Source: Chitinophaga pinensis
Lineage (GTDB): Bacteria > Bacteroidota > Bacteroidia > Chitinophagales > Chitinophagaceae
DNA: 64,000 nt
Assembly (NCBI RefSeq): GCF_007896845.1
Contig: NZ_VOHS01000002.1
Span: 124,001 to 188,000 of the forward strand
Reading direction: 5' to 3'
This document shows positions 43,843 to 53,399 of this stretch, one piece after another. The notes below the pieces were generated by a model. It ran no database searches. It had not been told where the DNA came from and saw only the letters and a program-made list of their open reading frames with translations. Made by a program: the position numbers and the translations under genes. Every line of letters begins with the position of its first letter. Position 1 is the stretch's first letter.

Positions 43843-45459
43843 ATGAAACGCTGGTTACCCATACTATTAAGCCTTGCCGGAGCTTTGCTGTTATGGGCCG
43901 CATGGCCAACCGCGCCCTTTACCTTCCTGATATTCATTGCTTTTATTCCGTTGCTGCGGTTGGCTGATCTTGTGCCACACGGCGGCCGGTTTTATGGATG
44001 TATTTTCCTGACATTATTCTTCTGGAACCTCGCTACTACATGGTGGGTAGGTAATACCACCGTACCAGCCAGCGGACTTGCAGCAAACCTGATCAACACG
44101 CTGGTGATGAGCGTCCCGCTTATGGGATATCACCGGTCAAGAACAAGATTAGGCAGAACTGCCGGATATTTTGCGCTCATAGTATATTGGTTGACGTTTG
44201 AATATGTACACCTGAACTGGGAATTCAGCTGGCCATGGCTCAGTCTCGGAAACGTCTTCGCCATGCATCCTTCCTGGGTACAATGGTATGAATACACAGG
44301 TGTCAGTGGTGGTACCTTATGGGTACTGTTATCCAATATCATGATCTATGAAACCTGGCGGCAACGTAAAGAATATCCGGTACCTTTTTCAACATTCCTG
44401 TGGAAAACAATCTGGAAACCTGCTGCGTTGATTATTATTCCATTGCTGCTCAGTTCTCTGATTCAATATAGTTTTAAAGCACCATCCGGTCCGGTAGCGA
44501 AAGTGGTGATCGTACAACCGAATATTGATCCTTATGACAAATTCGCAGAAGAGAACGAACAACAACAACTGGATAAACTGCTGTCACTTTCAGCAAAGGA
44601 AACTGACAGCACCACCAAATACATTGTCTGGCCGGAAACGGCTTTATTCACACATGGGGTGTGGGAACATAAACTGAGTTATGAAAATGAAACGGAGCGG
44701 ATCAGACAGTTCCTGCGCAATTATCCGCAGGCCACGCTGATCAGTGGGGCTACCACCCTGAAACGCTATGATGTGGCAGACGAAGCACCAGCTCTTTCCC
44801 GTAGTTCGGAAGACGGTAACATACGTTATGATGTGTTCAACAGTGCTATACAACTGGATACATCTTATGCTGTACAGATATATCATAAGGCGAAGCTGGT
44901 ACCGGGTGTGGAACTGATTCCCTATGCACGCTATATGTCTTTTATGAAGTCATTGGCACTGGATATGGGCGGTATCAGCGGTGGATATGGTCTTGTGCCG
45001 GGTGTTGAATTACTGGAAGATGTACACACTCATATTAAAGTATTACCTACTATCTGCTATGAATCAGTGTATGGAGAATATGTAGCTGAACATGTGAGAC
45101 GGGGCGCCAATCTGTTGTTTATTATCACGAATGACGGATGGTGGGGCGATACAGAAGGTCATCGTCAGCACGCACAATATGCCCGCCTGCGCGCTATTGA
45201 AACCCGTCGCTGGGTGGCCCGCAGCGCAAATACCGGGATCTCCTGTGTAGTAGATCCTATGGGAAAACTGCAGCAACCACTCCCCTACTGGAAAGAAGGA
45301 GTTATATCCGCAACTGTAACACCGGACGATACTTTTACGTTCTATGTAAGATTCGGGGATCTGATTTCCAAAGCAGCCATTGTCTTTTGTCTTATGGTCA
45401 TCTTATACAGCTACTATCTGAAGTTCACCAGAAAACTGAAGATCACGAATGGTAATTGA
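43843..45459 (+). CDS. lnt: Apolipoprotein N-acyltransferase
   Basis: Lnt adds the third acyl chain to lipoproteins in the inner membrane. The 538-residue protein has about six N-terminal membrane helices (residues 5-210), a periplasmic nitrilase-like domain (about 218-500) and a last helix (about 500-525). The catalytic triad is visible: Glu265 in WPETALF, Lys351 region in HKAKLVPGVE, and Cys405 in LPTICYESVYG. Several lipoproteins in the window would be its substrates. It precedes the hydrolase and type B cargo genes on the same strand. Confidence 0.93.
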   Translation: MKRWLPILLSLAGALLLWAAWPTAPFTFLIFIAFIPLLRLADLVPHGGRFYGCIFLTLFFWNLATTWWVGNTTVPASGLAANLINTLVMSVPLMGYHRSRTRLGRTAGYFALIVYWLTFEYVHLNWEFSWPWLSLGNVFAMHPSWVQWYEYTGVSGGTLWVLLSNIMIYETWRQRKEYPVPFSTFLWKTIWKPAALIIIPLLLSSLIQYSFKAPSGPVAKVVIVQPNIDPYDKFAEENEQQQLDKLLSLSAKETDSTTKYIVWPETALFTHGVWEHKLSYENETERIRQFLRNYPQATLISGATTLKRYDVADEAPALSRSSEDGNIRYDVFNSAIQLDTSYAVQIYHKAKLVPGVELIPYARYMSFMKSLALDMGGISGGYGLVPGVELLEDVHTHIKVLPTICYESVYGEYVAEHVRRGANLLFIITNDGWWGDTEGHRQHAQYARLRAIETRRWVARSANTGISCVVDPMGKLQQPLPYWKEGVISATVTPDDTFTFYVRFGDLISKAAIVFCLMVILYSYYLKFTRKLKITNGN

Positions 45460-45502
45460 GCACATCCTATTTCGTCGTTTGTAACTAAAAAAATTAATTC
45501 TC

Positions 45503-46286
45503 GTGTCAAATAAACCTTCGACCCAAAATAACAATCTAAAGGACAAGCCGGCTGTGCTGTTAATCCATGGTTTTTCTGAGAATAACCAGATATGGCAACA
45601 ACAACTGGATACCTTGAGCGAACAGTTTTATGTGATCGTACCCGATCTTCCGGGTACAGGCGATACGCCAGTTACCACTCCTCTGAGTATGGAAAGTATG
45701 GCCGATTATGTATACGGCCTTTTACAGTCAGAAGGTATACCCAGGGCAACAGTGATCGGACATTCTATGGGAGGTTATGTCGCCCTTGCACTTGCAGAGA
45801 AGTATCCTGCACTGGTACAGGGACTGGGATTATTCCATTCCACTGCAGCTGCGGATACAGAAGAAAAAAAAAGCCCGCCGGAAATCAATAAATATGATTG
45901 AGAAGTATGGCAATGAAGCTTTTGTAAAACAGACAATGCCTAATATGTTCAGTCCTGTATATAAAAAGCAGCATCCTGAACAAATTGAGTCGTATATTCA
46001 GATGTGTTTGAAGTGCCCGCAGTCGTCGCAGATCGCTTATTATGAAGCGATGATACAACGCCCCGACCGCACAGCAGTCTTATCATCTGTCACCGTGCCC
46101 GTGTTGTTTGTAATCGGAAAAGATGATACAGCAGTACCCATGCAGCATGTGCTACCGCAGGTATCCATACCACGCATCAGCAGTATTTACATCTTTGAAG
46201 AAACGGGACATATGGGCATGTGGGAAATGCCCGAAGCCAGTAAACAACTGTTAGAACAGTTTATTCTTTTTTGCCAACACTATTGA
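45503..46286 (+). pseudogene. Alpha/beta hydrolase, interrupted by a frameshift at an A9 tract
   Basis: The first frame (GTG at 45503 to stop 45899-45901) carries the N-terminal half with the oxyanion region LLIHGFSEN and the nucleophile elbow GHSMGG (Ser88). The second frame, open to the stop at 46284-46286, carries the rest with the catalytic-Asp strand VLFVIGKDDTAVP and the histidine loop EETGHMGMWE. The frames join at a run of nine A (45864-45872); eight A would give one continuous ~260-residue enzyme. An ATG at 45894 overlaps the first stop and could start the second part. It may be a sequencing error, a real mutation, or polymerase slippage on the A-run. The substrate is unknown. Confidence 0.82.
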
Positions 46287-46288
46287 AC

Positions 46289-48937
46289 GTGAAAAGGACC
46301 CTTAGACTATTGCTATTTATTCTCCTGATTGGAAACGTTACGAAAGCCTCCCATATTATCGGAGGTGAGATGTTTTATAAGTATATCTCCCGCAGTGGTG
46401 ACAATGTTACCTATCAGGTGACGTTAAAGCTGTTCCGTATCTGCGGTAGCGGACAGAATATAGCAGAGTTGCCTGATAAGGTCTATTTTTCCATTTTCAA
46501 TAAAGCAAGCAATACACCCTTTGACGCCCCTTTGGTGAGCAGAGCAACAAAGGAAACCAAAAGCCTCGGACAAGTAGATCCCTGTATTGTAAATCCGCCG
46601 GATATCTGCTTCCAGATCGGTACCTATATACACAACATCACCGTGCCGATCACCGGTAGCGGTTATGTCGTGTCATTCCAGAGTTGCTGCCGCGATAATT
46701 CTATGCAGAATATCGTGGATACACGCAATCCGAATAATGAACAGCAATTTCCCGGCAACGGTGCCACCTACTTCACAGAATTGCCGGGATCAACAGGTAT
46801 CCTGGACAACTCCAGTCCCTACTTCGCTAAAGATGAAGCCGTACTGGTGTGTGCCAATAAGAAATTCTCCTATGATTTTTCTGCCATAGATCCCAACAGT
46901 GATAGTCTGGTATATACTTTCTGTGATGCATATGGTGGTGGTTATACTACCAACCAGACAGGTATTCCTAGTCCTTCAGATGCGCCACCTTATAATTTCA
47001 TTCCATATAAAAGTCCATTCACAGGTTCCAGTCCGCTGGGCGTCGATGCGGTAATTGATCCAAAAACCGGTGTAATCTCCGGTATCGCTCCCAATGCCGG
47101 TAAATATGTGGTGACCGTCTGCGCTTACGAATATCGTAATGGCACATTGCTTGGCATCCACCGCAAAGATTTTCACATCAACGTAACCACCTGTGTACGG
47201 GAAGTCGTTGCCGCTATGCCGGAGAAATACAATGACTGCTCCGGTTATACGGTCACATTTATCAACAATAGTACGGAAGGTAAAACCTATGACTGGGATT
47301 TTGGAGACGGACAGAAAGTGACAACTACCAGTACCGCCGATCTGCCACATACGTACACCAAAGATGGTACTTATACGGTAAAACTCTGGGTGGATAAAAA
47401 CAGTAATTGTGGTGACAGTGCAATCGCAACAGCTTATGTATATCCGATGTTGCGGCCTGATCCCCGCATCAGCGGTTTCTGTACCAATACAACAACCGTT
47501 TTTACCGATCGCTCAACAACATCCAGCACTACTGATGCCATCAATTATTATCGCTGGGATTTTGGTAATGAAGCTACCGAGGAAGACACATCCCTCCAGA
47601 AGAATGCAACTTATCAGTATCCTGGCCCAGGCAACTACGATGTGATTCTACAGATAAAGACATTACAGGGTTGTGAACGTTTTGATACTACCAACATCAT
47701 TATATATGATAAGCCGCCATTAACATCCACACCAGATACCCTGCTCTGTATCCGCAACTCCTTACAGTTATTTGCGGAAAGCGTGGTAGATGGCAATGTC
47801 GTAAATGGTACCTACACCTGGACACCGGCCTATAATATTACCAATGCCAATACGGCAACACCCACTATATCGCCTAAAAGAGATACCACCTATACAGTAA
47901 CATTTGCAGATGCGACAGGTTGTACCAATTCCAAACAGGTGGCGATAGATGTAAGAGATACGCTTATCATCAGGACCATTGCCGACAGTACCGTGTGTAC
48001 CGGCGATGAAGTACATCTGCGTGCATTCCCTGACGGTAATTACCCGCTTACGTGGTACAATGCCGCCAACAATGCAGAAGTCGGAGAAGGGCTCATTCTC
48101 AACATCGTGCCTCTGGCTCCTACGGTTACTTACACCGTACGTGGCGAATTGGGTAGTTGTGGCGGTTTTGATAATGTAAAACTAGCTGTTGTAGATCCTC
48201 CGGCTGCTTATGCAGGAGAAGATACTACCATCTGTTATGGGGAACAGGTCATCCTGCGGGCATCAGGCGGTAGCAGCTACCAATGGACGCCCACCAATAC
48301 ACTGGGTAGCCCCAGAAATTCGACCACCACTGCAAGACCAACAGACACGACACAATATATTGTTACCGTTACGGATGTACTGGGTTGCCCTAAACCTATC
48401 TATGATACCGTACAGATCAATGTCGTGCCTCCGGTGCCTGCTTTTGCCGGTAATGATACCATTGCCATGCTGAACCAGCCATTCCAGCTGAATGCTTCTG
48501 GTGGTACCTCTTATATATGGACGCCGGTTGACGGACTGGATAACCCGAATGTCTATAATCCCACCACTACCATCAACCACGATTTTACTTATACCGTAAC
48601 CGTCTACACGGCTGAAGGCTGCGTGGGCAGGGATAACATCAAAATACGCTTCATCGCAGGACCGGACATCTATGTTCCGACCGGCTTCTCACCTAACGGG
48701 GACGGCCAGAACGACATATTCCGACCGCTACCTGTGGGTATTGTACAAATGGACTTTTTCAGGGTGTATGACCGCTGGGGAAAACTGATGTATAGCACTG
48801 ACAAGTATATGCAGGGATGGGATGGCTATTTTAATGGCACACCGGCCGCCGTTGGTACATACGTTTGGGTAGTTCAGGGTAAAAATGTCAATGATGAAAC
48901 CGTGGTAAGAAAAGGTACAGTAACGCTTGTCAGATAG
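46289..48937 (+). CDS. Secreted PKD-repeat protein with T9SS type B C-terminus (paralogue 1)
   Basis: From GTG at 46289, 2 bases after the hydrolase stop, the product has 882 residues: a signal peptide (MKRTLRLLLFILLIGNVTKA), an N-terminal domain starting SHIIGGEMFYKY with a conserved FQSCCRDN motif, PKD modules (YDWDFGDGQ, YRWDFGNEA) and two or three Ig-like modules. The type B sorting domain closes it: PTGFSPNGDGQNDIFRPL, YDRWGKLMYS, GWDGYFNG and KGTVTLVR. It should be exported by T9SS. Its N-terminal domain and end are shared with the next gene. The role is unknown; adhesion is plausible. Confidence 0.87.
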   Translation: MKRTLRLLLFILLIGNVTKASHIIGGEMFYKYISRSGDNVTYQVTLKLFRICGSGQNIAELPDKVYFSIFNKASNTPFDAPLVSRATKETKSLGQVDPCIVNPPDICFQIGTYIHNITVPITGSGYVVSFQSCCRDNSMQNIVDTRNPNNEQQFPGNGATYFTELPGSTGILDNSSPYFAKDEAVLVCANKKFSYDFSAIDPNSDSLVYTFCDAYGGGYTTNQTGIPSPSDAPPYNFIPYKSPFTGSSPLGVDAVIDPKTGVISGIAPNAGKYVVTVCAYEYRNGTLLGIHRKDFHINVTTCVREVVAAMPEKYNDCSGYTVTFINNSTEGKTYDWDFGDGQKVTTTSTADLPHTYTKDGTYTVKLWVDKNSNCGDSAIATAYVYPMLRPDPRISGFCTNTTTVFTDRSTTSSTTDAINYYRWDFGNEATEEDTSLQKNATYQYPGPGNYDVILQIKTLQGCERFDTTNIIIYDKPPLTSTPDTLLCIRNSLQLFAESVVDGNVVNGTYTWTPAYNITNANTATPTISPKRDTTYTVTFADATGCTNSKQVAIDVRDTLIIRTIADSTVCTGDEVHLRAFPDGNYPLTWYNAANNAEVGEGLILNIVPLAPTVTYTVRGELGSCGGFDNVKLAVVDPPAAYAGEDTTICYGEQVILRASGGSSYQWTPTNTLGSPRNSTTTARPTDTTQYIVTVTDVLGCPKPIYDTVQINVVPPVPAFAGNDTIAMLNQPFQLNASGGTSYIWTPVDGLDNPNVYNPTTTINHDFTYTVTVYTAEGCVGRDNIKIRFIAGPDIYVPTGFSPNGDGQNDIFRPLPVGIVQMDFFRVYDRWGKLMYSTDKYMQGWDGYFNGTPAAVGTYVWVVQGKNVNDETVVRKGTVTLVR

Positions 48938-49093
48938 AAAAATCTACATCTAATTACATACTTTCAATTGTAAAGAACTATTCTACAGATAGTTCTAAAA
49001 CCCGCGTGTACACTGGAAAAAATGATTGTTCGTACGGCAATTTTTTTGTAAATTCCTATACGAAAGTCATTTTACAGATTTGCACCCCTTTGA

Positions 49094-51022
49094 ATGTACA
49101 GATTCCTTATTCTGGCTATTTGCTGCACCTTTGTCCACGTTAGAGCAGATGCTTACCATATAATTGGCGGTGAGATTTACTACACTTATGTGGGGACTGC
49201 TGGAGACGGAATATTCCGTTATGAAATTGTGCTCAAATTATACCGGGACGCTGATTTTACCTGCGGACCCATACAGGGTTGTCTCGACCACTTCGAAGAC
49301 CCTGTCCCCATCAATATATACAATGCCGGCGGACAGCGCATCACCAACGCCATGCAATTGTATATCAAACAAACCAAAGCCCTCCGGGATACGCTCAAGA
49401 ATCCCTGCCTCGCCCCCCGAACGCAAAACCTCGAAGTTGCCTTTTACAGAGATACAGTTGAATTACCGGCAAGTCCGGGTGGTTATTATGTCACTTATCA
49501 ACGTTGCTGCCGTGGGGAAAAGCTGGTGAATATATATGACTCCGAACATGAAGGTTCTACTTTTTATACCGTCATACCCGGCACCGACAAGCGGGCTACC
49601 AATAGCAGCGCACGTTTTAATCACGATGGCGCCATTGTGATCTGTAATTCCCTGCCATTTACCTTTAATTACTCTGCCACCGATCCTGACGGCGACAGTC
49701 TGACCTACACACTTTGCAGTGCGCTTACAGGTGGTGCCACCCGCAGCGAAGCAATGTCTACCACACCGCCACCATATACCAACACCGTCAATTACGTTGC
49801 ACCTTATTCCGGCGCTAATCCCATGGGGGGAGCGCCACAGATATCTATTGACAACAATGGTATACTACGTGGTACTCCCAACCGGGAAGGTAAATTCGTG
49901 ATCTCTGTCTGCGTCAATGAATATGACCGGCGGACCAAAATACTGCTGGGCACTCATCATAAAGATCTGCTGCTGACTGTCTTTAACTGTAAGACCAATA
50001 TCAAGGCAGGTTTTCCTTCCGTGCTGATGAACTGTGTTGAAAATCCGGATCTTGCTGTCACTATTCCCAACTACAGTAATGCCGGATTTACCTCTGCTTA
50101 CTACTGGGAGTTCGGAGACGGTACCGATACCGTTACTTTCGATAAGACCGTCTTCTCTCATCAATACCCTGATACCGGCATTTATAAGGTTAAACTGGTC
50201 GTAAATCGTGGTTTGTCCTGTACTGACAGCGTAACTGGCTTCGTGCATAATTATCCCGGTTTAAAAGCCGATTTCACCATGGAAGGCCTGTGCCGGGGAG
50301 AACCGATCCGCTTCAATGATGTATCTACCTACAGATATGGAAAGATAACCAGCCGCCGCTGGGACATTGGTGTGACTGATGCACCACAGTTTTCGAGTGC
50401 TGTCAGCTCACAATTGAACTATGTCTACAAGGATGGAGGGGCGTATACCGTCACACTTCGTATCCTGACCGACCGGTCATGCAGTGCCGAACTCGCCAAA
50501 GAAATCACGGTGTATGAAGTCAATCCTTTTGCGGGCAATGATACCATTCTTGCCAAAGGACAAAAATTGCAACTCAATGCCAGCGGTGGGGAGTTCTATG
50601 CGTGGTCACCTCCACTGGGACTCAGTAATATAGCTATCCCTGATCCGGTAGTCAGCGGAGACGTGGATATGACCTATCTGTTAAAAGTGTCCAACTCACA
50701 GGGCTGCGTCGGCTACGACTCTGTCAGTGTAAAATACTACGCCGGACCTGAAATATATATCCCCACCGCTTTTAGTCCTAATGGCGACGGGCAGAACGAC
50801 CGCTTCCGCTTTATTCCGGTCGGTATTACTGAATACGAATACTTCCGCATTTTCAACCGCTGGGGACAAGAGATCTATTCCTCTACCGACTTCCGTCAGG
50901 GATGGGATGGTACTATCAAAGGAGCACCTGCGCCTGTAGACACCTATATCTGGATACTTGCCGGAAAAGATTTAACCGGTAAAAGTATTTTAAAGAAAGG
51001 CACAGTAACTTTGGTGAAATAA
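49094..51022 (+). CDS. Secreted PKD-repeat protein with T9SS type B C-terminus (paralogue 2)
   Basis: The 642-residue product has a signal peptide (about residues 1-18), an N-terminal domain AYHIIGGEIYYTY with YQRCCRGEK, a PKD module (YYWEFGDGT) and the type B end: PTAFSPNGDGQNDRFRFI, FNRWGQEIYS, GWDGTIKG and KGTVTLVK. Residue order and motifs match the preceding gene, which is longer by several Ig-like modules, so the two arose by duplication. No PorP/SprF gene is adjacent; the one at 12.4 kb or another elsewhere might serve it. Confidence 0.87.
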   Translation: MYRFLILAICCTFVHVRADAYHIIGGEIYYTYVGTAGDGIFRYEIVLKLYRDADFTCGPIQGCLDHFEDPVPINIYNAGGQRITNAMQLYIKQTKALRDTLKNPCLAPRTQNLEVAFYRDTVELPASPGGYYVTYQRCCRGEKLVNIYDSEHEGSTFYTVIPGTDKRATNSSARFNHDGAIVICNSLPFTFNYSATDPDGDSLTYTLCSALTGGATRSEAMSTTPPPYTNTVNYVAPYSGANPMGGAPQISIDNNGILRGTPNREGKFVISVCVNEYDRRTKILLGTHHKDLLLTVFNCKTNIKAGFPSVLMNCVENPDLAVTIPNYSNAGFTSAYYWEFGDGTDTVTFDKTVFSHQYPDTGIYKVKLVVNRGLSCTDSVTGFVHNYPGLKADFTMEGLCRGEPIRFNDVSTYRYGKITSRRWDIGVTDAPQFSSAVSSQLNYVYKDGGAYTVTLRILTDRSCSAELAKEITVYEVNPFAGNDTILAKGQKLQLNASGGEFYAWSPPLGLSNIAIPDPVVSGDVDMTYLLKVSNSQGCVGYDSVSVKYYAGPEIYIPTAFSPNGDGQNDRFRFIPVGITEYEYFRIFNRWGQEIYSSTDFRQGWDGTIKGAPAPVDTYIWILAGKDLTGKSILKKGTVTLVK

Positions 51023-51032
51023 AATCGGGTTT

Positions 51033-51788
51033 ATGGCAATAGTTCTAGTGACCGGAGCTACCTCAGGCTTTGGTGAAGCATGCGCAAAGAAGTTCGCAGC
51101 GAACGGTTATGATGTGATTATCACCGGAAGAAGACAGGAAAGATTAACAGCTTTACAACAGCAATTGCAGCAGGAACATAAGATTGCCGTATTGCCACTT
51201 TGTTTTGATGTAAGAGAACAACAGGCTGTCAGTGATATACTGGGCAATATTCCGGAACAATGGAAAGCCATAGATATCCTGATCAATAATGCCGGACTCG
51301 CACTCGGATTCAGCTCAATTGAAGATGGCGATCTCTCCGACTGGGATACTATGATCGACACCAACGTAAAAGGATTGTTGTATGTATCCAGAGTTGTAAT
51401 GCCATGGATGAAACAAAGACGTGCGGGACATATTATCAACCTCGGCTCTACTGCCGCTAAACAGGTCTATGCAAAAGGACATGTATACTGTGCGACCAAA
51501 GCCGCGGTAGATTCCATTTCACAGGGTATGCGGATTGACCTGCTTCCATATCGTGTCAAGGTGACAGCCGTACATCCCGGTGCCGCCGAAACAGAGTTTT
51601 CTGAAGTACGTTTCAAAGGAGATAAAGACAAGGCAGATAACGTCTATAAAGGCTTTCAGCCATTGACAGGACAGGATGTAGCTGATACGATCTACTACTG
51701 TGCTACCCTGCCGGCACATGTATGTATCAATGATCTGGTCATCACCTGCCTGCAACAGGCCAATGCTTATTACTTCGATAAAGAGTAA
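51033..51788 (+). CDS. SDR family NAD(P)-dependent oxidoreductase, YdfG-like
   Basis: The 251-residue Rossmann protein has the cofactor loop VTGATSGFGEACA, the structural NNAGLALG and the catalytic YCATK (YxxxK) with the serine in NLGSTAAK. The closest characterised relatives by eye are E. coli YdfG-type enzymes, which oxidise 3-hydroxy acids and serine analogues with NADP. The substrate here is unknown. It starts 10 bases after the type B cargo gene, so it may be cotranscribed. Confidence 0.88.
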   Translation: MAIVLVTGATSGFGEACAKKFAANGYDVIITGRRQERLTALQQQLQQEHKIAVLPLCFDVREQQAVSDILGNIPEQWKAIDILINNAGLALGFSSIEDGDLSDWDTMIDTNVKGLLYVSRVVMPWMKQRRAGHIINLGSTAAKQVYAKGHVYCATKAAVDSISQGMRIDLLPYRVKVTAVHPGAAETEFSEVRFKGDKDKADNVYKGFQPLTGQDVADTIYYCATLPAHVCINDLVITCLQQANAYYFDKE

Positions 51789-51987
51789 AAAAACATAATA
51801 TAACACGTAGATGTTATTTCATATACAACACATTGTTTTTAAATTTGAAACAATTAACGTATATGAGGACTTTTGTGATGTGCTGTATGTAGGGTGCGGA
51901 ATACCTCCGGACGGAGGTGATACTAACTATGACCGTTTTTTAATGCTTTTTTAATGCCGACTATCTATCCTAAAAAACCATATCCCT

Positions 51988-52128
51988 ATGCTTACATTTG
52001 CAACACTGTATTTGTTGCGCCTCTACTATCCGAGATGGAAAGCAGAATGGCGCTTTTACTCCGACAGATCTAAAAGAAATAATTACGGTCGCTGGGCTAC
52101 ACGCCAGGACTGGAGTTGGGGCTTTTAG
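51988..52128 (+). CDS. Possible 46-residue small protein
   Basis: The frame begins MLTFATLYLLRLYYPRW and ends RQDWSWGF; it is rich in Trp, Tyr and Arg with a short hydrophobic start. I recognise no family. A TACATTTGC box (51993-52001) lies inside its first codons, which argues that the true transcript may start downstream. The strong terminator just after it shows that something on the plus strand is transcribed here. Low confidence as a gene. Confidence 0.3.
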   Translation: MLTFATLYLLRLYYPRWKAEWRFYSDRSKRNNYGRWATRQDWSWGF

Positions 52129-52151
52129 TGCTGAGAAATGAATCTAACTTA

Positions 52152-52181
52152 TCCCGCCGGTGCATGCCGGCGGGATTTTTA
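52152..52181 (+). terminator. Terminator with T-run on the plus strand
   Basis: TCCCGCCGG (52152-52160) pairs with CCGGCGGGA (52167-52175) over a TGCATG loop, followed by TTTTTAT. It could serve the upstream plus-strand unit and shield the convergent lipoprotein gene. Confidence 0.8.
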
Positions 52182-52182
52182 T

Positions 52183-53394
52183 TTACTCTCTTATCAGCAT
52201 ACAACGTACCTGTTGCAGATCGCCCGCACGCTGTGTATAAGCCATCAAAGCAGTGCCTTTATCCACACTCCTGATCACCGGAAATGTGGAATATGCCGAA
52301 TCGGAGGTCAGCAATCCTGTATGTAATACCTTCCCCTCGCTATCTCTCCACTGAAAACCTACACGACTGTTGAACGTATTATTGGGCAGCTTCACCGGTT
52401 CGTCCCAGACGATCAGCACCTTGTCATCCGGCAATGCCGTGATCTGCGGATGTTTGGCTATCGGGGCCGAACTTACTTTCTGCTTTTGTGAATAGGTCTG
52501 ACCGTTATCGGCAGACTGGCAATAATACACGCCTTCTCCACCACCCATTGTGAACCACGCAAAATGCATTCCTTCCTTATTCTTCACCATGGCAGGGCCG
52601 GTATGTGGACAACCTCTTACCACCCAGTTATCTGCACTGATACGATTCATATCGGAAAAGGTATTACCGCCATCCACTGATACCATGTGCACCATATCTC
52701 TGATAGAATCATTGATGATATCTCTGAAGGCAATGTGAATACCGCCTTTATCATCGGTATACAGATCAGTTCTGCAGCATTGGCAAACCGTTTCTGCCAA
52801 TGCTTTCTCTTTCCGGAAACCTGCATGTCCGTCAGTTACAGCGAAGTAAAGCGAAGAGCCTTCTGCATCCACCGCCTTTCTATTATCCAGCCAGATTGCA
52901 GCAGCTTCCCCTCCGGGTAATAAAGCCACATCAAAATACCGCTGATCATAACTACCGGTATCTGTTACCAATGGCGCTGCCGGCAGCCATGTCTTACCTC
53001 CGTTCAAAGAACGCGTATAAAACACCCTTCCTGCGTATTTATTACGTGCATCGTCTTGTTCCACGCCATAAATAGCGATCACCTCTCCATCAGGCTTAAA
53101 AACCATTTTAGGCATATTCTCTGCATGAGGCAATATCCCATTCGCAGTAGCAACTCTCACAGGCGATGAAAAACTATTCCCCTTGTCCGTAGATATTGCA
53201 TAATACAAAGTGCCTGTATCCGCTCCTTTTGCTGTCTCAACCCAACTGATTACAGTGCGTCCGTCAGTAGTCGTTGTTACAAACGGACAGGAAGCATCCT
53301 GTGTAGCATGCGAAAGCAATTGCTCTTTGCTGTTTTCACTGTTACAGGCAACTGCACATATTGCTATAAAGGCTATCCATCTTGTGATGCTCAT
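52183..53394 (-). CDS. BNR/Asp-box beta-propeller lipoprotein with CQCC motif (sialidase-like fold)
   Basis: The 403-residue product has a lipoprotein signal (acylated Cys17 in AVACNSE). At least four Asp-box repeats are visible (SxDxGxTW type: STDKGNSF, SLNGGKTW, SVDGGNTF, SADNGQTY), so it folds as a sialidase-like propeller. The sialidase FRIP motif is not seen, so enzymatic sialidase activity is doubtful. Instead it has VCQCCRTD (Cys204, 206, 207) and GCPHTGP (Cys262, His264), a set that suggests metal binding. It begins 5 bases after a TonB receptor gene and is probably a surface or periplasmic partner of it. Confidence 0.8.
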   Translation of the reverse strand: MSITRWIAFIAICAVACNSENSKEQLLSHATQDASCPFVTTTTDGRTVISWVETAKGADTGTLYYAISTDKGNSFSSPVRVATANGILPHAENMPKMVFKPDGEVIAIYGVEQDDARNKYAGRVFYTRSLNGGKTWLPAAPLVTDTGSYDQRYFDVALLPGGEAAAIWLDNRKAVDAEGSSLYFAVTDGHAGFRKEKALAETVCQCCRTDLYTDDKGGIHIAFRDIINDSIRDMVHMVSVDGGNTFSDMNRISADNWVVRGCPHTGPAMVKNKEGMHFAWFTMGGGEGVYYCQSADNGQTYSQKQKVSSAPIAKHPQITALPDDKVLIVWDEPVKLPNNTFNSRVGFQWRDSEGKVLHTGLLTSDSAYSTFPVIRSVDKGTALMAYTQRAGDLQQVRCMLIRE

Positions 53395-53399
53395 CGTGA

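Larger units (their letters stand above)
51789..52182. other. Intergenic stretch with a possible small transcript
   Basis: The region holds a hairpin ACCTCCG-GA-CGGAGGT (51903-51918) whose right arm, extended to CGGAGGTGAT, is a perfect Shine-Dalgarno-like sequence. A four-codon frame at 51929-51943 follows it. Further on lie a -7 box, a small reading frame and a strong terminator, listed separately. Confidence 0.45.

Noticed and set aside
52183..53394. Functional sialidase
   Set aside because: Asp-boxes are present but I see no FRIP motif; Cys motifs point elsewhere.
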